From the NCBI GenBank assembly GCA_033807775.1, contig CM066319.1:136822983-136886982 (forward strand): DNA of 64,000 nt, written 5' to 3'. Source of the DNA: Saussurea involucrata (lineage: Eukaryota; Streptophyta; Magnoliopsida; Asterales; Asteraceae). The notes below the pieces were generated by a model that was not told the origin of the DNA, ran no database searches, and worked only from the letters and a program-made list of their open reading frames with translations. Positions 34,901-44,264 of this stretch are shown piece by piece; the first letter of the stretch is position 1, and every line of letters starts with the position of its first letter. Both the position numbers and the translations under genes were made by a program.

Positions 34901-36373
34901 ATCCAGGCGTTAGAAGACAACGGTACGTGGACCCTCGAACCACTTCCTCCTAGCAAACGTGCATTAGGGTGTCAGTGGGTCTATCGCATCAAATACTTGT
35001 CCAATGGCGACATTGAACGCCTAAAATCTCGGCTAGTTGTTCTTGGTAATCATCAACAAGCCGGAGTAGATTATAACGAAACGTTTGCTCCGGTTGCAAA
35101 AATGACAACTATTCGCGCTTTCTTGGCCATTGCCGTCGCTAAAAACTGGGAGTCGCATCAAATGGATGTTCAGAATGCATTTTTGCACGGAGATCTTAAG
35201 GAAGAAGTGTTTATGAAACCTCCTCCGGGTTTTGCTAGCTCAAATCCAAATTTGGTATGCCGACTACGAAAATCCTTGTATGGCCTCAAACAGGCTCCCC
35301 AGTGTTGGTTTGCAAAACTTGTAACCGCCTTAAAGGACTATGGATTTTTACAGTCCTATTCGGATTACTCACTTTTCACGTACACACGCAAGTCGGTCCA
35401 GATAAATGTTCTCGTATATGTCAATGACTTGATCATCTCAGGGAATGATTCTGCAGCCATTCGGGCCTTTAAAGCCTATCTAAGTGATTGCTTCAAAATG
35501 AAAGATCTTGGATCCTTAAAGTACTTTCTCGGCATCGAAGTTGCTCGAAGCTCCACTGGTCTCTTTTTGTGCCAAAGGAAGTATACACTCGACATCATTG
35601 CCGAATCTGGCCTTCTGGGTGCCAAACCCTCAGGCGTACCAATCGAGCAAAATCATCAGCTCGGTCGCGCCACAGGTCAGCCTCTCACTAATCCCGAATC
35701 TTATCGCCGTCTAGTTGGACGCCTTATTTATCTTGCGGTCACTCGCCCCGACCTCGCCTATGCGGTTCATATTCTCTCCCAGTTCATGCAAGCACCTCGT
35801 CAAGAACATTTGGATGCTGCGCTACGGGTCGTCCGCTACTTAAAAGGAACTCCTGGTCAAGGAATTCTGTTACGCTGCGATAGTAACTTAACCTTAAGTG
35901 GTTGGTGTGACTCAGACTGGGCAGCCTGCCCTGTTACTCGACGCTCGCTTTCCGGCTGGCTTGTCTTCCTTGGTCACTCCCCGATTGCATGGAAAACAAA
36001 GAAACAACAAACAGTTTCTCGATCCTCCGCTGAAGCCGAATATCGATCGATGGAAAATATCACGTGTGAACTCAAATGGCTCAAAGGCTTGCTCTTAGAC
36101 CTCGGCATTCATCATCCACAGGCCATTCCTCTCTTTTGTGATAGTCAATCTACTCTACACATCGCTCACAACCCGGTATTTCACGAGCGTACAAAACACA
36201 TTGAAGTGGACTGCCACTTTGTTCGGGATGCTATTCAAGATGGCATGCTCGATCCATCGTTTGTTACTACTGACACTCAACTTTCAGATATCTTTACTAA
36301 AGCTCTCGGCAAGGCTCAATTCGACACTCTGCTTGCCAAGTTGGGCATTGTTAATCCACATGCTCCAACTTGA
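31949..36373 (+). pseudogene. Copia gag-pol polyprotein with two in-frame stops and an altered RT active site
   Basis: One reading frame without frameshifts, broken by TAA at 32324-32326 and TAG at 33317-33319. Gag N-terminus: FITPTRLKGDNYDDW. Zinc knuckle CSHCKKTGHEATQC near 32753. Protease IVDSGATHHVTG near 33055. Integrase: HRRMGHPSEK pre-integrase block, CDLWGPY, SDNGTKF, and GTPQQNGRVERKH with the last acidic residue. RT: FAPVAKMTTIRAFLA, MDVQNAFLHGDLKEEV, then YVNDLIISG where the family has YVDD, losing a catalytic aspartate. RNase H: CDSDWA, SRSSAEAEYRS, and CDSQSTLHIAHNPV. The integrase-RT linker holds an in-frame tandem duplication of SSTSPVAQPAATDAS. Cannot supply active enzymes as it stands. 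Confidence 0.93.
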
Positions 36374-36379
36374 GGGGGG

Positions 36380-36562
36380 TATTGGAGTGACGATTTTATT
36401 TCTTTATTATTTCTTTATTAAATGTTTGGCTCAGCCTTAATTAAGGGAGCCCTTTCCTTTTCCTTTATTAATTGTTTCTGGCTATCCAGGTCCTATAAAA
36501 AGGGTGCTCCCATATGAATGAAGCAGGAATCACAATTCCAAAATCTTATTTAGTTTATTTCA
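36380..36562 (+). repeat. Copia 3' LTR
   Basis: 183 bp, nearly identical to the 5' LTR except for 'ggctatccaggtcc' in place of 'tcc' upstream of TATAAAAA. The 5' LTR could have lost this or the 3' LTR gained it. Confidence 0.92.
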
Positions 36563-37146
36563 GAGATCACTATTGGTTTTTATTCTAAATACAAACAATG
36601 CAAAATAATACTTATATAATAATGCAAGGGCAAAGCCCAAAATATCAATTTCAGTTATCATTCTTTAACGTTGTATTGCAGGATTTAAGAGGAAAAAAAA
36701 ACATTTGTGTTATTATTGAGAGCAAACGTGAAAAATATAATCAAAGCTTCATGTTTTTTAACAAGAAAGAAAGGAAGGAAAATATGTCAATTTACAAATA
36801 TATCTTTATTATTTTATAGTAGATTGTAATTGACAAGGAGATATGTAATTTATAAATATTTTTAATTGTTTTTATTTATTTTGTAATGTAAGGTCGGTAG
36901 CAGTTACAATATCGTATTCAAGTGATTTACGGTCCCAAAGTAATAACAATAAATCACGTTGCAACCGACCGAATACAACAAATGCGGAATAACGAGATCT
37001 AAATATTGTATATATTTGGTCTATTGATTCATACCGATCCACAAGCGTAAATTTTAGCAGTTATAATATATACGATAATATTATGACGAAAGCAGCAAAT
37101 AAATCGAGACAACAAGATTTAACGTGGTTCCACTATCGGTGTGATA
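36563..37146. other. AT-rich spacer, nothing recognised
   Basis: A 73-codon open frame at 36598-36819 has no recognisable domain and a composition like the flanking AT-rich DNA. 'ggtcggtagcagttac' and 'gcaaccgaccgaatac' at about 36892-36978 face each other, but I cannot define an element from them. Confidence 0.5.
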
Positions 37147-37261
37147 GTGTACGTCCACAGGGAGATATGAGTTCAATATATTACCAACCGGAAGAAGATT
37201 ACAACGTGTTTACAAGATCCTTGGATCAACAAATCAGCTACCCAAATGTTTCCTCACAAAC

Positions 37262-37317
<56 letters not shown>

Positions 37318-37435
37318 GTGTACGTCCACAGGGAGATATGAGTTCAATATATTACCAACCGGAAGAAGATTACAACGTGTTTACAAGATCCTTGGATCAA
37401 CAAATCAGCTACCCAAATGTTTCCTCACAAACGAA
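37147..37435. repeat. Perfect 118 bp direct duplication around a (TA)n tract
   Basis: 37147-37264 and 37318-37435 read identically and are separated by a (TA)n run (about 37265-37316); a second (TA)n follows (37437-37463). Identity of the copies implies a very recent duplication, probably by slippage or unequal exchange at the microsatellite. Not coding. Confidence 0.92.
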
Positions 37436-37607
37436 ATATATATATATATATATATATATATATGACGGTAATCAAATGAGAACCACAAAAAGGTTAAGAA
37501 CCGTGAGGAGTGATCTAAGCCTTAATTTGGTTTTGATCCTAAGGTTTTAATTAAAAGCTGTTTTTAATTAAAAAAAGGGCATAATCGTCATTTTGATAAC
37601 AAGATTC

Positions 37608-37850
37608 ATCAGATGAACCATACAACTTCAGATTCACCATATGAAACACAATGATTTTCCATCCGAAACACAATCCAAATGAAAATCACATATTCACCAT
37701 ATGAAACACATACATTCACCATATGAAATACACAATTCACCATATGAAATGCACCATGTGAAATACACAATTCACCATATGAAACACAATTCACCAGGTG
37801 AAACACAGTTTCATCAGGTGAAACACAGTTCATCAGGTGAAACACAGATT
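37608..37850. repeat. Array of ~20 bp TTCA-N5-TGAA units
   Basis: About ten units of the form 'ttcaccatatgaaacacaat', changing toward 'ttcatcaggtgaaacacagt' at the right. Every unit has TTCA and TGAA as a short inverted repeat around five bases. The predicted minus-strand protein is a translation of the repeat. Confidence 0.85.
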
Positions 37851-37985
37851 CTTCATCATGAAGAACAAAATTGATGCTTTCACCTTCTTCACCTTCTTAA
37901 TGTTCATCGTCTCCGTCGCTCATCTTGTGGTGGATCCGCCTTTAACCAATTCGTTTTCCATTGGCCAAGACTTCTCACAAATCTG

Positions 37986-38408
37986 CTATCCGAAGTTGAG
38001 GAGGAACATAAGCCAAAGAAGAGGAAGACGAATTACAGTGGAGAAGATTGGATCTAATGGATCTCCATATGTGCTTTGACAAACAGCATACATAATCCCA
38101 TCTTCTTCTTCATCTCTAATCTCATCGATTTCTCTTATGTCTGTTCGTTTTTCGGAAACGGAATTATTATTATTATCTTCGTCTGGTTTCTCGGGAAGGA
38201 AATTCTGGTGAACGACGGTGATTCTTTTCTTCGCCGGCAAGCAGTAGGTGGCGGCGGCATCGAGATTGGTAGGAAACGGCGGTTGGTGTCGGGATTCTTT
38301 TCTATTATTTGCCGGCAGGCGATTTTCGATGTGATCAATGGTGGGTTTTTCTTGGTGCATAAGCCTGAATCGTTTGTGAGGAGGCAAGATATGGAAGTTG
38401 TTCGCCAT
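37986..38408 (-). pseudogene. Fragment resembling the N-terminus of a plant PHD-finger (JADE-like) protein
   Basis: A 140-codon frame starts at 38408 with LPPHKRFRLMHQEKP, includes TYCLPAKKRI, then an acidic stretch and GIMYAVCQSTYGDPLDPI. The last block resembles the start of the first PHD finger of plant JADE-type proteins, where the family reads CAVCQSTDGDP; here the first zinc-ligand Cys is Tyr and the Asp is Tyr. Immediately after DPLDPI the similarity ends and an unrelated tail leads to a stop at 37986, so the zinc finger is incomplete and cannot fold normally. The family assignment is from memory of conserved blocks and needs a protein search. Most likely a captured exon 1 inside a TIR element. 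Confidence 0.5.
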
Positions 38409-38762
38409 TGTTATGAGGTGTGTAGCAGAAGAGAAATAGATGGGTGATGATTGAAAGAATGGCGATTAGGGTTTCTTAAAGGAATGATTTGGAGAAAAGA
38501 AACCCAGGAAGAAGAGAAGAAAAACTGATTTGGGGGAACATAGTTTTAAATTGAATTTAATAAAATAATGTCCAAACTACCCTTTCAATGTCCTTACAAA
38601 TTGTCAAAACTACCCTTACTTTTTGTTTTTATTACAAAAAGGGTTTTCGATTTAATGACCATTGATTTGTTCTAATCAATGGATTAGATTAGTCCTCAAG
38701 TCCTTAACCTTTTTTTGGTCCTCACTAAATTTAACCCCTATATATATATACATATAGCCATA

Positions 38763-39558
38763 GGTTCAATAGAGAAGTCCAAATATTTAGAGAAATAGAG
38801 AAGTGATCTTGACCATTCATTCGGTCAAGATCGGTTATAATTGGTCAAAAGTTGCGGCTGTTCCAAAAATAGAAGGGCAATTTCGTAACTTTTACAAAAA
38901 ACACGGGCTGAGTTCATATATGAATCTGTGTGATTCACATATGAACTATACGTTCATATATGAACCTTTGTAATTCACATATGAACTCTTTATAACTAAT
39001 TCATATATGAATCTTGTGATTCATATATGAACCTTTGTGTTTCATATATGAAACTAATTAACTGTAGGTTCATATATGAATCAGTTGAATCAATTAACTG
39101 ATTCATATATGAATCTTTGTGTTCATATATGAACCTTTGTAATTTACATATAAACTTTTTTTTAACTAATTCATATATGAACATTTGTGTTCATATATGA
39201 ACCTTTGTGTTCATATATGAACCTTTGTGATTTATATATGATTTTTTTTAACTAATTCTCATATGAACAAATTAACTGATTCGTATATGAATCACAAAGG
39301 TTCATATATGAATTAGTTAAATATATTTTATATGTGAATTACAAAGGTTCATATATGAACACAAATGTTCATATATGAATCACACAAATTCATATATGAA
39401 CCTGTCCCGCATATTTTTTACGAAACTACCCTTCTATCTTGTGCAGACCATACGAGAAATTATCATCTGCTTCTCGGTCAAAGCCGCCGATCTTGACCGA
39501 ATGCATGGTCAAGATCACTTCTCTATTTCTCTAAATATTTGGACTTCTCTATTGAACC
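38763..39558. mobile_element. MITE with 72 bp TIRs and an internal palindromic array
   Basis: 38763-38834 and the reverse complement of 39487-39558 match at 71 of 72 positions, beginning GGTTCAATAGAGAAGTCCAA. Each TIR ends in its own hairpin, GATCTTGACC and GGTCAAGATC separated by eight bases. The interior holds an array of TTCATATATGAA palindromes. No ORF of substance. Flanks are TA-rich and no duplication could be fixed, so the superfamily is open (MULE-like by TIR length). Confidence 0.88.
38911..39405. repeat. Array of TTCATATATGAA palindromes
   Basis: Some twenty copies of TTCATATATGAA or one-base variants (TTCACATATGAA), separated by short linkers such as 'cctttgtg' and 'ctaattaactg'. 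Linkers at the right are partly the reverse complement of those at the left, so the array as a whole is roughly symmetrical about 39220. Confidence 0.85.
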
Positions 39559-39581
39559 CTTATATATATATATATATATAT

Positions 39582-40317
39582 AAGCAATAAAAGGAATCAA
39601 GAAGCAATTCAAAATGGAGATGAAGTTCCTAAATTTGTGATGCTTATTTACGTCAATATGCATGCCATTATATATAAGTTTGGAGTGGCAATTTGGTAAT
39701 TAACCAACTCTTGGTGACCAAGCATGGAATGCCAACCACTGATGCATCCTTTCTCTTCAGAGCATCTCCAACAGCTTCCCCATAATTTCTCTAAAATGGG
39801 GAACCAAAAGCCAAAATCCCCCAAAAAATATACATTCATCGCCAACAGTTTCCCCATTTTGGAGAATCAAACATTAATTAAAATATTAAAATATTCTATT
39901 TATCTATTAAAATATTATTTCTCTCTCTACATATTTATTTTCAAAGTTTCCTATTGGCCCTCTCACTTGGTAATCATTTTTGGAGTGATCTCCATATTTG
40001 GAGAAAAAAACCTTCTCTCTCAACTTTCTTCATTTTGGGGATAGTTTTGGGGAAGCTGTTGGAGCACAATTTTAGCCCAATATCCCATTTTCTCCATTTT
40101 CTCCATTTTGAAGAAGCTGTTGGAGATGCTCTTAGTTGTCATGCATTTCTTCAATAATTTTCTTTTTTTTTTCTATCCAAGAACGTGGACTCATGTCCAC
40201 CATGCATTTATTTTCTTTTTCCCTTTTCTTTTCCATGCAAAAATACTTTGGTTACCAACTTTCATGCAAGTTGGTGAATTTGCACAATAACAAGAAAAAC
40301 AATAAGGTTTTTCAACA
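39582..40317 (-). repeat. 3' LTR of the minus-strand Copia, with nested MITE
   Basis: Starts TGTTGAAAAACC just after the purine tract. The two halves (40317-40135 and 39756-39582) flank the MITE. The low-coordinate end runs into a (TA)n tract next to the preceding MITE, so the LTR terminus and target duplication cannot be read. Confidence 0.6.
39760..40131. mobile_element. Tourist-like MITE inside the Copia LTR
   Basis: TIR GAGCATCTCCAACAGCTTC at the left, reverse complement at the right (GAGCATCTCCAACAGCTTC with a diverging continuation). Flanks TCA (39757-39759) and TTA (40132-40134) would be the 3 bp PIF/Harbinger-type duplication with one change. 372 bp, AT-rich, non-coding; 'attttggggaa'-like words recur in both orientations. 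Confidence 0.75.
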
Positions 40318-40587
40318 CTCCACCATGATGTGCAAATCACCCGATGATGCCAAAGCACGAACCAATCCACCGAAATCGAACAAATAGTTGATAGAGATTG
40401 ACACGAGGTAACATAATGCATTTTGACCGTGACGAGCTTTGGCTCGGCCATCACCCGTCAAAATCAAAAGCAAAAATCCTCAAGTGAGCAATCTCAATAA
40501 ACGAACGAGTTAAGCAACCTAAAAAACACGTGCCAAGTAATAAGTCCCCAAAGATGTCGCTATGTCATCTGTAGCAATATTTCTCAT

Positions 40588-42205
40588 CTCTCCCACAAAG
40601 CGCCGAACGGCACTAACACAATCTGAGCTGGATCAAATTCGAGCAATGCTCGAATGCGGCTGGCGGTAACGACTTGGTGAACATATCGGCAACATTATCT
40701 TTAGATAATATTTTCTTCAAATACACAACCTTTGCGTCGTGCAAAGCTACCAGATATGCATCACGCACATTAACATGCTTCGTTCGAGAGTTGAACGCCA
40801 AATTTGTAGCCAAGTGAATAGCATTCTGGCTATCACAATTAATACGGACAGTAGACTGCTTCAAGCCCAAACCAATCAATAGTTCCCGTAAATAAACTGC
40901 TTCTTTAGCAGACTCGACTGCTGCAATAAGTTCAGCTTCGGTGGTCGATAATGCAACAACAAACTGTAATCGAGATCTCCAACTGACAGTTGTTCCACCT
41001 AATGTAAAAACATAACCATAAGTGGATTTCCAGCTGACACGATCTCATGCGTAATCTGAATCGCAGTACCCAACAATATCACAGTTGTTTTGCATACCAT
41101 AAATGAGGCCGTGAGTTTCCGTACCTTTCAAGTAACGAAATACAACTTTCACTGCAGCCCAATGTGACTTACCCGGGTTCGATAGAAACCGACTAATCAC
41201 TCCAACAGAATGTGCAAGATCGGGACGAGTGCATACCAGAGCATACATGAGGCTCCCGACTGCACTGGCATACGGAATCTATGCCATCTCAGCCTTTCCA
41301 GCATCGTCTACCGGACAATCGTCTTTTGTAAGCTTAATGTGACTCGGAAGTGGCGTAGACGCCGACTTTGCACCATCAAGATTAAACCGCTTCAAGATCT
41401 TTTGAATATAGTCCTTTTGTGTTAACCTGAGAGTACAAGACTTTCTGTCCCGAATAATTTCCATGCCGAGAATAACACGAGCTTCACCGAGATCCTTCAT
41501 TTTAAATTCTGATTTCAACCTATCCTTCAAACGGTTGATTTCAGATCGATCCCTGCAAGCTATTAGCATGTCATCAACATAAAGAAGTAGATAAGTATAA
41601 ACGCCACCGCTTGATCTATGATAGACACAAGTGTCTTTCTCACTACGCTCAAAACCCAACAAGAGCATAAACAAATCAAACTTCTTGTACCACTATCGAG
41701 GCAACTGTTTAAGTCCATAAATGGACTTTATCAATTTACAGACCCAATCGGATTTGTTGTCGGAGATGAAACCTTCCGGTTATTTCATATAGATGGTTTC
41801 CTCAAGATCTCCGTGCAGAAAAGCTGTTTTCACATCTAACTGTTCGAGCTCCAGATCGTGAATCGCCACAAGGGCCAGAAGGACCCGGATAGATGTGTGT
41901 CGAACCACAGGCGCGAAGATATCGTCATACTCGATACCCTTCCGCTGTGCAAAGCCTTTCGCAACCAGGCGAGCCTTATAACGCATATCGTCTTTAACTT
42001 TATAGACCCATTTGCAGCCAATTGCTCGACTACCTTTCGGTAATGGACATAGCTCCCAAGTGTTATTTTTCGATAGAGCTTCAATTTCCTCCTGCATAGC
42101 TACTAACCACTTATCACAGTGGTTCGAAGCTAATCCCTCCGAAAAGTTAAATGGCTCATCCTGTACAACATGCAAAGCATACTCAAGCTGGTCAGTAAAA
42201 CTCAT
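40588..42205 (-). pseudogene. Copia RT and RNase H, 5'-truncated, four in-frame stops
   Basis: All pieces share one frame. RT: WLVAMQEEIEALSKNNTWEL at the start, IGCKWVYKVK, FAPVVRHTSIRVLLAL, LDVKTAFLHGDLEETIYMK, then TAA (41780). SIYGLKQLPR is followed by TAG (~41696). LLLYVDDMLIA keeps both catalytic aspartates. EFKMKDLGEARVILGM follows, then TAG at 41279. MYALVCTRPDLAHSVGV, FRYLKGT and CDSDYA precede TGA at 41045. RNase H continues with VALSTTEAELIAA and CDSQNAIHLATN to the C-terminal KDNVADMFTKSLP. No frameshift was seen. Protease, integrase and gag are absent. Confidence 0.88.
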
Positions 42206-43187
42206 ATTTGCCCATAGGCACAGAGGTAGTGGAGAGGATGACCCTAGAGGAGCATATAGTAGCTTTAGAGAAGCTTAGGCTGAAGTTAGAGAAGGCAAAG
42301 AGAGTAAAGGTCCCTGAAGAAACCTCTGCTTGTCCACCACAAGTGACAGAACAACCCCCTCCCCCTCCAAAACAAGCTCCAAAGAGTAAAAAGGCAAAGA
42401 AGGCCAAAACCACAGAAGCACCAACCCCTGCCAACCCTGAAACCCAAATACATGAACAAACCCAAGAAGAGCCCTCTGCACCTCCTCCTCTGAAGGAGAA
42501 GAAGAAAAAGAGGAAATCCAAGTCCTCAGAGGAAGGTGCACCTCAGCCAAAGAAAAAGAAAACCCGAAAACCAAACCCCCTGCAAGCAATAGCAGAGGGG
42601 GAAGCCCAACTTCAGGACGAACCTCGCACACCAACCCCCCTAAACTACGCAGAGGATCCAGCACAAGCCTCTATCATTCCTGACACCACAGAGGACTTCG
42701 GCTCATTTCTTGAAAGAGCTGCTATGGACACCACCCTTGATACCTCATGGTGGAATATAAATGATGTTCCTGAATACACAGTGGCAGACGTGGATTCAAA
42801 ACTCGAACTGGCAGAAGATGCAGTCGCAGATATGGTAGCAGAGTCTCCAGAAACCTCTGCAAGAACTGAACTCCTAACCTCTCCCAAACTCACGGAATTT
42901 GATCTGAATCTTGAGAAAACAAAGGAATTAGAGGTTACAGAAGAACTATGGGACGAAGAAGTAGAGTCCAGGGTAGATACACCAGAAGTTCTAGGGCCTG
43001 TAGGGGAAGAACAGAGCATAAAAGATGCCGTAGATGGAAGAGGCACATATCCTACGCTCCCTCCCAGTGCAATCCACATTCCTAGTCTCGCCAATCTAGT
43101 GGCAGAGGAAACTATTGAAAAAGAGCAGCACGGCTCGAACCCAACCCAAACCATCTAGCCAGAAGAGCGTCTTTCTTCTTTTGCGCC

Positions 43188-44031
43188 TGTTTGGGCAAAA
43201 TTTCATCAGTCTCGACCACGACCAAGGTAAGGAAAACACTTATTTTACTTCCCCATAGTAAGGTAAAATTATAGTACTTTGTCTCTTGGTTAAGAGTCAA
43301 ATCATATATTATCTACCTCATGACACTCGACCACGATGTCGTCTAGTTCTCACGACCGTCGCATAAAACCATGCGACCTCGACCAACTAACGTTCATTAT
43401 GACTGGTACGTTTGTTCAGTGTTTAATGCAGGAGTCAATGTCGTTAATGACCAACGGCTACAACCAGTAAAGGGCCATTAACAACATTAAATACAACGTC
43501 CGTTACGACAGTTACAAAAAGCATTCAAGACATCAATCAAAGCACCCGAAGGCTACAAATATAGAGTTCCATCATCATTGAAAGGGACCACATCCAAGAA
43601 TCACACTACGTACTCAAGAACATACGAAGAAAAGAACTTTCTCACAACAGATCGCTCTCGACGCACGACATCGACGCACGACTCCCACACTCAACACATA
43701 GTTTTTACGCACGACGCACATTGTTTTTACATTAGAAACACTTGTTACTTTACATTTCGAAGTCTTTCCTTCATTTGTATTGTAATCTCTGTACGATCGA
43801 CACCTGAAACATAAGGACATCGCCCCTGTTTGGCGACCATAGTGCAACGACGATTTCATTAGTCGTCCGCGGGTTTTTTCCTCGTTGAGGTTTTTCCCAC
43901 GTCATCAAATTCTATGTCTCTTTTAAATTTTTAATGTTAATCGCACGCTTTGTCGAGAGATTCTTTTCTTTAGTTGTTAAGCTCCACAATCAACCTCAAG
44001 TTGTACTTGTGTGCGATTTTTGGAATTAACA
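43188..44031 (+). repeat. Tat-type Gypsy 5' LTR
   Basis: 844 bp, TGTTTGGGCAAAATT...GGAATTAACA. Dense in 'tcgac' and 'cgacg' words. Nearly identical to 49276-50106, which lacks a short 'acatcgacgcacg' copy. Confidence 0.93.
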
Positions 44032-44132
44032 GTTTGGCGCCCACCGTTGGGCCCCATCTAGAGAAAATCTTCGACAAATGTGCGTCCTACTAACGGTTTC
44101 TTGGAGTTTCTTCTGTTTTCTGTTTCAGGAAA

Positions 44133-44264
44133 ATGGTAGCTCCTGAAAATCAAGAGCATGTGATCGCCCAGATGCATGAAAAATTCGAGAGTGCGCAAGA
44201 TCCCCCTGCGATAGTTGATGACTATCGCTTGGAAGAAATCATTTTTAGATCAGAGCAAACCTGA
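44133..44264 (+). pseudogene. Gag N-terminal remnant of the Gypsy
   Basis: Frame of 43 codons starting MVAPENQEHVIAQM and ending at TGA (44262-44264), about 100 bp after the PBS, where gag should begin. It runs straight into RT-side sequence in another frame, which marks the junction of an internal deletion that took the rest of gag and the protease. Confidence 0.6.

Larger units (their letters stand above)
31730..36562 (+). mobile_element. Ty1/Copia retrotransposon, complete structure, coding-defective
   Basis: Short LTRs (31730-31901 and 36380-36562) flanked by the 5 bp duplication GAGAT (31725-31729 and 36563-36567). PBS TGGTATCAGAGC at 31902-31913; purine tract TGAGGGGGG just before 36380. 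One polyprotein frame (31949-36373) in Copia order: gag, protease, integrase, RT, RNase H. Both LTRs begin TATTGGAG and end TTTCA, so the termini read TA..CA instead of TG..CA. The 3' LTR carries ~12 extra bases before its TATA-like word. The short LTRs and domain order suggest an Ale-like lineage, but this is not certain. Confidence 0.92.
37464..38738. mobile_element. TIR-bounded (MULE-like) element carrying a captured gene fragment
   Basis: Left 37464-37521 and right 38681-38738 (reverse complement) can be aligned: AAAAAGGTTAAG and TGAGGA.T.ATCTAA.CC are shared, with flanking 'gagaacca' versus 'gaggacca'. The imperfect inverted repeat is ~45-60 bp. Both ends abut TA-rich DNA, so a target duplication cannot be read. 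Inside are a repeat array (37608-37850) and a fragment resembling a PHD-finger gene in antisense (37986-38408). The layout is that of a Pack-MULE-type gene carrier; the superfamily is inferred only from TIR length. Confidence 0.55.
39582..42205 (-). mobile_element. Copia retrotransposon, 3' part only (RT, RNase H, 3' LTR)
   Basis: Reading on the minus strand: RT from 42205, RNase H to about 40588, a purine-rich 'catggtggag' at 40318-40327, and an LTR starting TGTTGAAAAACC at 40317. The LTR is interrupted by a MITE (39760-40131) and includes a TATA-like 'cttatatataatgg' near 39675; its 3' end is near 39.58 kb but unclear. The 5' part is missing: similarity stops at about 42205, where the SIRE-like sequence begins. 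Confidence 0.82.

Noticed and set aside
37837..38079. 80-codon plus-strand ORF with a hydrophobic stretch (FFTFLMFIVSVAHLV) resembling a signal anchor
   Set aside because: It starts inside the repeat array and overlaps the antisense PHD-like fragment; no family recognised and no upstream promoter evidence. It could be a second captured fragment, but the sequence does not show it.
37609..39405. CRISPR-like appearance of regularly spaced short repeats (37.6-37.85 and 38.9-39.4 kb)
   Set aside because: Spacers are not unique sequences of constant length, repeats are short palindromic AT-rich words, and the context is a plant genome with TIR elements.
42275..43154. Minus-strand ORFs of 129 and 169 codons opposite the SIRE env-like frame
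   Set aside because: Ser/Leu-rich mirror frames of a Glu/Lys/Pro-rich coding region; no start context or domain.
43614..43859. 81-codon minus-strand ORF duplicated at 49689-49934
   Set aside because: Present in both Gypsy LTRs on the antisense strand, with no promoter or domain evidence.
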